Positions 55,201-64,000 of a DNA stretch of 64,000 bases are shown here, one piece after another. Position 1 is the stretch's first letter; each line of letters opens with the position of its first letter. The translations under genes and the position numbers were made by a program. Origin of the DNA: Tetranychus cinnabarinus (Eukaryota > Arthropoda > Arachnida > Trombidiformes > Tetranychidae); the NCBI GenBank assembly GCA_022266195.1, contig WHVY01000001.1, positions 1,054,001 through 1,118,000 of the forward strand, written 5' to 3'. The notes under the pieces were generated by a model. That model was not told where the DNA came from, made no database searches, and saw only the letters and a program-made list of their open reading frames with translations.

Positions 55201-58200
55201 TCTTTATATCGATGACTCTTTCTCAAATAATCATTGCAATAATATGGAAAAATAGATTTGAGAAACAGTAAAATTGATTTTTCTCAAGAATCAAAGCAAT
55301 GGAATTTAAACAAATGAAAGATTCAAATTTTTATTTTTTACAATTTCTTTTGTTAGCCCAATTTTTTGGAGTTGACATGGCGTTGATACTTAAAGCTTGT
55401 TTTTAGCCAGTTTTCTGTAGCACTCTCTCCTTCATTATTTAAGACCTCTTCATCAAAACTCGATTGTGATCTTAATTTGACATCTTTAGGTGAAAAAAGA
55501 GATTCGTACTGTACTTTTCTGCTGTCTAAATAAACAACAGAATTTTGTTGACTTCCTCATTCATTTGCATAAAAAGACAAAAATTTTAGTTGGATCACTC
55601 ATTCAGTATCTAATCTTCGAAGTTTTTACTTAGCTTGGTCTACACTTGATGGAATCAATTTAAACAAGCTGACGCCAAGTGAGCTTGGACGCCATCGCAA
55701 ATGGCAGACCAGAAGCTTAATTTGTAAAAAATTTAATTTAACGAAGAAAAGACCATAAATTACTAACAAGCGGTAACATTGTAAGCGGAAACAGAACTTG
55801 TTTTGCTCAGCTGCTTTGCAATGAGATGAAAAGTGGAAGTTTCTCATGAAAGTCTGAGTCTTATTCAAAATTGAAGACAGCTATGCTTCGATCTGGAACA
55901 ATTTTCATTTAATTTTGAAATGATCTTGAATGCTAACATTGATAAATTTTACCGTAGACTAAGCTTAAAAGTTTTGGCCTACTACGAGTTTTTTATTATA
56001 ATAAGCAATAAAATTACTTCTATTTATAAATATTTAATTAATAAATTGTGCCTTCGTGCATAACCTTCAATGTAAGTAATGTACCCATAGTAACTTTCTT
56101 AGTTAACTATCGTTACTTGCGTTCGTTAGGTTGAAGAATAAATAAGTTTTCCATCAAGATTTATTAGAGCTCAATTGACGTATTTTTAGACAAACTAAGT
56201 ACGAAGAATCGACTGAAAATTCAGTCTTTACATAACATTACATTTGGATTACAATTGGAGTAGATTTGGTGATTCCTGGGAAAAAGATGGTGTCCTTAAG
56301 GCCACCACAGTGTATTTACGGGTCACCATCAAACTAGCTGAAGCTTTTACTCAAGATTTTTATCCAACTTGAAAATGCGTTTGTTTCAAAAATCATCGAA
56401 AATGTTTCAAACTTGAACCAATAAAGCATGGAAAAGAAATTTGAGAAAATCTCGATTGAAAATTTTCAGATAAACTCCAGACCCACATCTCGATTACGCT
56501 TGAATCCATCAGAAAATGAACTCTTTTTGCTGGCTGCTTGTGGTCATTGCGCCATTTAATCTTTTCAAGATGATGCGATCAGATTCTATCAGAATTTTCT
56601 TTTTAACATAATGAACCCTGATGCAAGTTAATACTTTGATTCAGCACTTTTTCCCCTCTTGATTCTTCTCTTTATTTACCTTTGAAAGGATGTAAAGAGT
56701 AAGATTCTATGAGATGATTCATGTTAAGGAAAAGCTGCTTAAATATGGTAAATGAAATAAATGATATGCAAACTGATAGACTGAAATGAATAAATGGATT
56801 CATGTATATCAAACTAAACAGCAAACTATATTTAACCTTCAGTTTTATCTAATAAGCTCATTGAATGGTAAAGAAGTGAATGAGTAAATAGTAAATTTAT
56901 TTATACCCAAATTGATCAAATTATGTTGCTTTTTCTCAACACGCTTCTTCCCTGTTTAATTACTCATTGAAATTATTCATTTTTCTCATTTGCTCGTTCA
57001 ACTTTCATTTGAAAAATGAAATTTGCAACTTTATTTCACAATTATAAATGATTTACTTTAATATTGAAAAAAATCATGAAATTGAATGAAGATGAACAGG
57101 AAAAAGAGGAAAAAAAGTTTCAAATTACATTCATTTAATCTTCTTATAGCTTTTGAAAATTTGATATTCTTCGAGTTTCACCCAGACAAAGTTCAATTTC
57201 TTTCTCTTGATATTCAAATGAAGAGCGAAAATGATTTTCAAAATCAATGAGCATATTTATATTGACACAATATTGACGGAAAAGGTCCTCAAGATCATGA
57301 CCAGCATCATCATTTGACAGCAATACTTTATGTTGTTCATGGCATTCTGAGATTTTCTAACATTTCCTTTTTCTTTACAGATTCAAGTTTCGATTTTTGA
57401 AAGCGTCCAAAAGCAAAGTTACTTTTTGCAACTCATCAGTCAACGAAAATGTTTCGGTAAGTAATGGTTAAAAACTCGTTGAATTTGGTGCTTTTCGTAT
57501 GAGTTAAGCACAAAAGAGTTCATGGTATGACTTGGAAATTCATTCTAAAAATTGTTAGATTGGAGAAGGAATTTGCCAGAAAAATCGTGTTCGTTTGGGA
57601 CGATTTAGCAAAGTCTTTTCCGAGATATGTTTTTGAGAGAGACGAATGTATTACTTTTCTCAAAGTCGAGTGTCTAGGAAGCTAATTACAATTGCAGTCA
57701 CCTTTTCAACTGAATTTAAATTTAGAGTAAAACATTTTAATCAAGAGTTAGACTTTGATAATTTACTATTAAAGTTTCGTAACTTAAGGATTTTTCAATT
57801 TCCCCTTTGAATCGAAATTTCCGTCTTTGGAATTCTTCAACTTACGAAGCTGCCGTTATTAAACTCAGTCGAATCGAAATTTTTTGTTGTTTCTACTGTT
57901 GTGGGAATAAAGTTGATGTCATCAACTTTACATAATGATTACCAAGAAAAGTGATAATGGGAGTGTTTGATATTCAGCATGATAAAGATTAATTTGATTG
58001 ACATGCAAACAAAGAAACTTTGAATAGAAAAGGATAAAAGGCTAAATCAATTGTAACAGTTTTATGGACCGAAAATGATAACCAGACAACTGATTGTTTA
58101 ACATGTAAAGGTGGACACCTTGAGTTGATTGCCTGGAACAACTTTCAACAGATAAACAGTCATTTCGTCAAAATTTCGTGTTCAATTTCAACTCGCGATT

Positions 58201-61200
58201 TCTAACCAATCACGACTCGTTAGCTCGACTCGACTTCTTTAATAAACTTTTCCATTCTTTTCAAAAAGTTTGAAGACATGATTAAATTTAATTACAAAAT
58301 TGAAGCAGACGAAGCAATCAAAATGACGTCTAACGAATCAACCATTCAACCAGTCAACAATTGTTTCTCCCATAAAAGTTTCTTGCAATTTTCACCAAGA
58401 AATTTCATCTAAATTATTCATGGAAATTGAGAAACAAATGAAAAAATCTTCAGTTACAAAAGTTGACTCGCCATCAAATCCTCCATCGCTAGCAACTGTC
58501 ACCATCAATTAATGAAGAGAAAAGTTGAAACTAAACATTTACAGAATTTGGTGAGAATTTTTATTCCTTTCGTAACCATGAAATCAATATTTCATTTCAA
58601 TTAAGGTAAATCACGATAAGCAATCAATTGAACTTAAGAGTCCAGTAATTTCGGTAATGAGTTACGAAGAAAAAGAAAGAGAAAAAGAATGGAAAAGCTG
58701 TAAAAAGTGTTGAGGAATCGAGCAACAGAAGTAATCAATATCCATCAAGAATAAATGAGTTTGTTATTTATGATGAATTAACCATTTTTGGGGTTTACTT
58801 TCGCTTATTGTAACACATCGCTCATTTAACCTTTAGCCTTGGTACATGATTTGATTAATATGAATCAACAATATTATGATCAATCAAATTTTCATTTCAT
58901 ATATCAATGAATGCTCTTTGAATTACCATGAGAAGGAAAATTAATGAAAAAGACTGAGAAATTGGGAAAAAGGAGAAAAAAAGTAAATGAATAAAAAATT
59001 AATATTGAGACTTTGATAATAATGTTACATTTTGTTTCTTTTTTTCGTCAATTAAATGATCACATTTGGAATTTTGAATCAATTGATTGGCTGGCTCATG
59101 TTTTTCAATGGAATAATACATTTATGGATAAAAATAAACATCAATCATTAATTAATCGATAAACTAATCAATGAATAAAGCTGCAACATTTTCTGTTGTG
59201 AATCAAAATAGCAATGAATATTCATCATGATTATGATGAATGTTGAACTTGATTTTTGCTTCTTTCTTTTTGTTCATCGTACAATGAACATCTATTCACA
59301 TTGAATAAGAAACAATTAATCATTTTTCAAGTTGATCACAAGAACAAGAAGAATAACAAAGAAGAGAAAAATTGTCACAGTTATTGATCCATTTTTTCCT
59401 CAGAACTTATCAGTTGAAGAAAATGAAGAAAACGAAAAAATTGTTTTCTCCTCATTTTAGTCTCCTTTTTCTTCTGTTATTTATTCACATAATTGATGAG
59501 ATTATCAAACGAAATGAATATTGGTATTTCTGTATTTTTTGCTTTTACTTTTTTCTCAATAAAAGTTGATGGCAGTGATGTTAATTTATTCGTATAACAT
59601 AATCTGATTACACGCAAAGGGATTGTTAACGACTATGAAAGCGATATATTGTTTCAACATTGAATGTCTTTTAGTGAATTTTCAGAGGATTTCATCAATT
59701 CATGACCAACAATGAAAGAACAGTTGGAATATTGTTTTGACTTTCGATTTGTTTTTGATCTAAAACAGGGAATAACTTGTTAGTTATGTCTTGAAAAAGC
59801 AGCGTTTATTCGGGTTGAAAATGCGATGTTATAAATGCAAATTGAGCGACAATATGATGGTCCGATCGGAATTTATTTTGTGACAAATTTCTAGTTTCTT
59901 AAGTCACTTGTTAACCAAGATGCATTCACGCCATAAGATTGAATCAAGAATTTAATTAGTGAACTCAGGAAAAGAAAAGAATAAAAGAGTTCAATTGTTT
60001 TCTCACTTCTTTCTTCACCTCTTTAATTAATTAATGAAACATCTAACAATAATCAGATTAAATCAATTTGCTGGGGATCAACACAAGGAAACTTGATCTG
60101 TTTAATCTCCCAGAATATTCATCTAACCGTGAATAATCAGCAAATAAAAAAATTTTCCATCAAATTCAGAAATTGCTTCATGCAAATCTAGCCTTCTTTA
60201 TACTTTACTTTTTCCCCTTTATTCTCTCGCAATGCTTCGTTTTCGAGAAATTGAAATTTTCGTTCTTTCCTTTCTGATCAAATAATATTTTCAACCATCT
60301 TTTGATCAAACTTTTGTAATATTTTCCATGCCTTTTATTGCAACTTTATCTTTTCAAAAATGTTGATTGTTACATGATCATTTTTGTATCCCATGATAAA
60401 GTGAAAAGTGTGTTCAAAAATGAATGTTGAAAAGAAACAATGAAAATAAAATCTCAATCCTTTTCAAATATTTAGTACCTTTCTGGGTTAGAATAAGCTC
60501 AGCCATTGACATTGACTTTATCTGATTATCATGAACAACTTTTTTTTCTTTGGCACATTTCGACATTGAAATCCCAGAAGAAAATTTATAATTGAATTTA
60601 TAAATACAAATGTTGAGAAATTTTCAGAACAAGAAAATCCATAAGAAAACTTTCTTTACATTAACAATACAAAGTGAAAAGCTCTACTATAGTTGCTACG
60701 AAATTTTTCGTTCAGATTGATTAATGAAATGAAATAGAAAGAAACTGATCTTGGACCTTTCCATTTACACGTGTAACAACTGCAAGTGCTTTCGGCTATG
60801 CTTCTTATTTTAAATGCGTTTTTTTTCTTCAGAGCACTATATTTTTGCCCTTCCCTATTTAACTTTATTTTATTTCGTTAGACTCTTATTAGTGCATTAA
60901 CAAAGTATCAACTCTGAACTAGACGAGAAAGATTTTCTGTGTGTGCAAACAAAAGATTTTTCATCCAAAAATGAACTTTATTAATTTAACAAGAGTCATT
61001 CAGCAAAAAGAAATTCTTCTTACTTTCATTTTTATGATTAAACACCCTGAAATGTGAGACTAAAAATTATGGTAAACTCATCAGGTTGAACAATTTTCTA
61101 GCATTTTGCATTCTTATTGAGATTTATTTCCCAACTTATTCATTTCTAATGAAAGAATAACCAAGACAAAGAATTCAAATTTCATCATGAAATGTTATTT

Positions 61201-62669
61201 ACATAGCAATTTTGCAACATTTCTCCTCACGAACATTTATCCAACTTTGTATCATTTACACTACGAAATTGCCTTTCATTTACCGTGAGAAAAAAAAGTT
61301 CACTGAATCATTACGTCATTATGAATTAATACAACTTATCATTATTTCTGATTATACTTGAAGTGATAATGTTGAACGATAATTGATTTCATCTTTCAAC
61401 ATGAACAGAATATCATTTAGAATCATTTTCAGTCTTTGATTAATTCCTTCAAGAATCGTCTTTTGAGACACTTTTTCTCTTCTTTTTTTGTCCAACCAAT
61501 AAACTAAATATCTCAATATTTCATCAAAGTTAATCAAAGTTCAACCGATCAAGTCAACACTTTGCACACTCAATTTGCATTCCCAGTTGAACCATAAAAT
61601 AATGTTGAAAAGGACGAGTCCATATTTGATGCGAAAAAAGAAGAAAAAAAAAAGAATTTGACTGTGCAAAGTTGAATGTTCCATTTACTTTTTATATCAT
61701 GCACATTATCAGTGATTCCATAAATGTTTGTCATGATGGAATCACCAAGTTATCAACAGACAAAAACCAATTGTTGAGATGTGATTTAACCCGAGGCACA
61801 ACTCATCACACCTTGATTTGACTTGCCTTTTCCTTCCCTCGATTTACACTCTTCATTTCACTTTGCAAATTATCACTTTTCCCTTCTTCATCTTTTTTCC
61901 CATTCCTTTCAACCATTTAACTTCATCAATTGTCATCCTTCTCTTTATCCTGATTATTATGGAATCTTTGTTTTGTTGTTAAGAGAAGAAGAAAAAATGT
62001 TGTCAAAAGTTTAACTTATTAAGTTAAAAGTAAGCAATTGGAGCAAAAAGATGAACATGATGAAGAATCCGTCAAAAGTTAACATTATTATTCGTAAAAC
62101 TTTTCAACCTTAAGCTAACATGATGATGAATTTTGTTCCATTTATGGTTCATCTTATCATTTTTTTCTCCTGCCGTTGCTGTTCATTTCAACTCAACTAC
62201 TTTTATCCTTCTTACATGATAAATGTAGTTTTACTTTCTATTACTCAAATGAACACAAAGTAAATAAGCGATGATAATGATATTATACAGACAGAATGTT
62301 AATGTAAATAAGATGATTTGAAAAGTAACTCTTTTTGTCTCTAAATCTGTATAACTTTTACATTGACCACTGTCCATTTGGAAGCAATTATTTCATAGAA
62401 AAGGTCAACCATTGAACTCGCCATTGCATCGAAATGGAAATTTAAAATTTTTTTTTTCTCTTCTCTCTTTTCCAGATTTCCGTCGATTTCCTGTCCATTT
62501 TGCTTATACATTTGGTAAAGGTTAACGAGATGAACATTTATACTTGAGCGGAGAGAAAAATTTCTGAAGAATTTCATCTTTTTCTACTTTTCGATTTGTT
62601 GGTTTGATTTTTTTTCTGCTCGATTGTTGAACTTTTTGATAATTGTTACTTGGGACGCAATTTTTTTAC
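52207..62669. other. Long gene-poor region upstream of the GPCR exon
   Basis: About 10 kb with no recognised coding gene apart from a possible small exon at 57,381-57,456. Composition is AT-rich with many GAA/GAT and TTC runs; about 55,000-56,350 is less biased, without a consistent long frame. It may hold 5' untranslated exons, introns or regulatory DNA of the GPCR gene to the right. Confidence 0.5.
57381..57456 (+). other. Possible small exon (76 nt)
   Basis: A pyrimidine-rich acceptor (TTTCTTTACAG, ending 57,380) and a perfect GTAAGT donor (from 57,457) bracket 76 nt that are open in two frames. Same strand as the GPCR exon 5.3 kb downstream, so it could be an untranslated first exon of that gene or an exon of an unrelated transcript. 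Splice motifs of this quality also occur by chance. Confidence 0.25.
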
Positions 62670-62693
62670 ATGATTGATTGTAAAAGCGATTGA
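62670..62693 (+). promoter_or_regulatory. Short upstream open reading frame
   Basis: ATG followed by six codons and TGA, 37 nt before the chosen GPCR start. If this DNA is in the mRNA leader it could reduce initiation at the main ATG. It may instead be intronic, because acceptor-like AGs lie between the two (62,713-62,714 and 62,723-62,724). Confidence 0.3.
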
Positions 62694-62730
62694 TAAGTGT
62701 CGATATAATTGCAGTCATTCCCAGTATCGA

Positions 62731-63270
62731 ATGGAATCTGCTGGACTATTTTTAGACGATTATTCAAACAATTTCACTAGCGATAATGGAACCGTTTCTT
62801 TCATCTCATCCACTTTTGGAGTTACCTCTTCAGTTTCATCTTCCTTGTCTTCTTCCCTTTCATCTTCACTCTCATCCGTCTCGCCAGTTTCATCCACAGC
62901 CTCTGCCTCCATTGACTCGACCCTTACCAGCTCAACCTATCCAGGTTCACTCGATGCTCTTGGGTCCAACCTTGGGTCAACCCTTCAACCCGACACTCTA
63001 TTCACTCTGGTTGACTCTGCCCTTGATCAACCTCCTTGCAGTCCAGCTGAGCTACTTGAGCTAAAACTACGAAATGATCCTCTCATGCTATTATCTGTGA
63101 TCTCATTAGTGATTATTAATCTTGCCGTTATTGCTGGTAATATTCTTGTTATCGTTGCAGTTTCCATTTCATCTAAACTTCGTACCATAACCAACTTTTT
63201 CATTGTTTCACTGGCCGTTGCCGATCTTCTGCTCGGCTTAACTGTGGCTCCTTATGCATTAGCACTAACG
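62731..63270 (+). CDS. Class A (amine-type) GPCR, first coding exon
   Basis: The exon gives 180 codons from ATG GAA TCT and ends in phase 0 at ACG followed by GTAAGT. Residues 1-115 are extracellular: N-glycosylation sites NFT (14) and NGT (19), a Ser-rich run (about 32-60), then a low-complexity Ser/Thr/Asp/Leu region. TM1 is about 119-144 with the class A GN signature (Asn137 as N1.50). The loop KLRTITN precedes TM2 (about 153-177) with SLAVADLL (Asp165 as D2.50). NFFIVSLAVADLL after KLRTITN is typical of octopamine, tyramine, dopamine and related biogenic-amine receptors; the exact ligand class cannot be set without TM3-TM7. Such receptors act at the plasma membrane through G proteins. No further exon was found to the window edge, so the first intron exceeds 730 bp. 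Confidence 0.85.
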
Positions 63271-64000
63271 GTAAGTAAGCCGAAACACAAACAGACCAAT
63301 AAAGTATCAAACAGTTAGGTAAAACAAAGAATGAAAATTCCATTCAACAGAAAAGTTGAAATAAAGTCATCTTAAAGTTGGTCCGATAAACTGTATCAAG
63401 GAGATTAATTCTGACAAAAATTTCATCATGATTTCATTTGGTTCAATGCAGAAAAGACGAAATTATCAAGTATAATTTGTGGAAGTTTTGAGCGAATTAA
63501 TAACTTGCAAAATGAATTTTTTCTCAATTTCCTTAATTCCATTCAACCGTTCTCTGAGCATTTGATTTAAACAAATTGTTTATGGAAATTATCTTCGAAT
63601 TATTCATGCAATAATTCACATTTTGTTCTTATATTTAAAGTTGCATATAATTCAGTTGGACAGTAAAAGGCAAATCAAAGTCTAAGCTAAATGTTTAGAG
63701 GATATTGTTTAACCAATAATGAATGCCTTATTCCATGTATATTCATGGTGTACCATCGATAACTTGCCCTGAATACTTCATTGATTTACATTCATATCAA
63801 TCTTTGTCAGTTGTTTACGGTGTGATTATTTCACCAAACGCAACAGCAAAAGTAATGAATAATAATATTGAAAGATGAACGAAAAGCTGTAATAGCTAAA
63901 CGAAATGGGTGAACACAAGAAATGAGAAGGAAATAAATCTCAATTGAAAATTGAACAACAACAAAATGTTATCGAGAAAACAAAAGAAATATTTTTCTTC
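63271..64000 (+). other. Start of first GPCR intron
   Basis: Begins with GTAAGTAAGC at 63,271. No segment encoding the expected TM3 region (a conserved Cys and a DRY-type motif) is visible, so the window appears to end inside the intron. Confidence 0.6.

Noticed and set aside
55626..55868. 80-codon minus-strand frame of mixed composition
   Set aside because: Starts at a non-ATG codon, the opposite strand is also open, and no signal peptide, domain or splice structure is evident.
62786..63064. Pro/Leu-rich frame overlapping the GPCR exon
   Set aside because: Shadow of the Ser-rich GPCR N-terminus in another frame.

Overview
This window is AT-rich animal DNA with short spliced introns (62-69 nt in the receptor genes) and large gene-poor stretches. 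Four tandem copies of a divergent gustatory-receptor-type (7tm_7) gene, a small Ty3/gypsy retrotransposon and the first coding exon of an amine-type GPCR suggest a small-genome arthropod. The receptor sequences resemble the expanded chemoreceptor sets of spider mites (Tetranychus-like), but that assignment is an inference made without a database search.

Layout. 1-23,188: about 23 kb with no convincing gene, only simple repeats, purine/pyrimidine tracts and possible decayed coding fragments. 23,189-27,640: a complete 4,452-bp Ty3/gypsy element with apparently identical 243-bp LTRs, gag, and pol joined to gag by a canonical -1 slippery heptamer at the gag stop. 29,421-40,466: four minus-strand receptor copies, each made of a long first exon, a tiny phase-0 intron and a 153-nt last exon. 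Copies 1, 2 and 4 are open; copy 3 has one in-frame stop. Their flanks are duplicated with them, and two TA-flanked transposons sit inside those flanks (a mariner-like element between copies 2 and 3, and a MITE upstream of copy 3). A third TA-flanked element, also mariner-like, lies just beyond copy 4.

41,850-62,669 is gene-poor but holds three items. A 1,655-bp foldback-like element (48,217-49,871) has perfect 581-bp inverted arms built partly from 161-bp tandem units. A 235-bp MITE lies at 51,096-51,330. A three-exon minus-strand gene (51,646-52,114) encodes a 71-aa secreted cysteine-rich peptide; it has a TATA box and consensus splice sites, and its exons are too short to show up as long open reading frames.

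62,731-63,270: the N-terminal coding exon of a class A, amine-type GPCR (TM1-TM2), ending at a GTAAGT donor; the rest lies beyond the window. The genes do not form one pathway. The receptor array, the secreted peptide and the GPCR are separate functions, and the mobile elements have shaped the array's flanks. All exon structures are read by eye from splice consensus and homology between copies; no search or RNA data was available.
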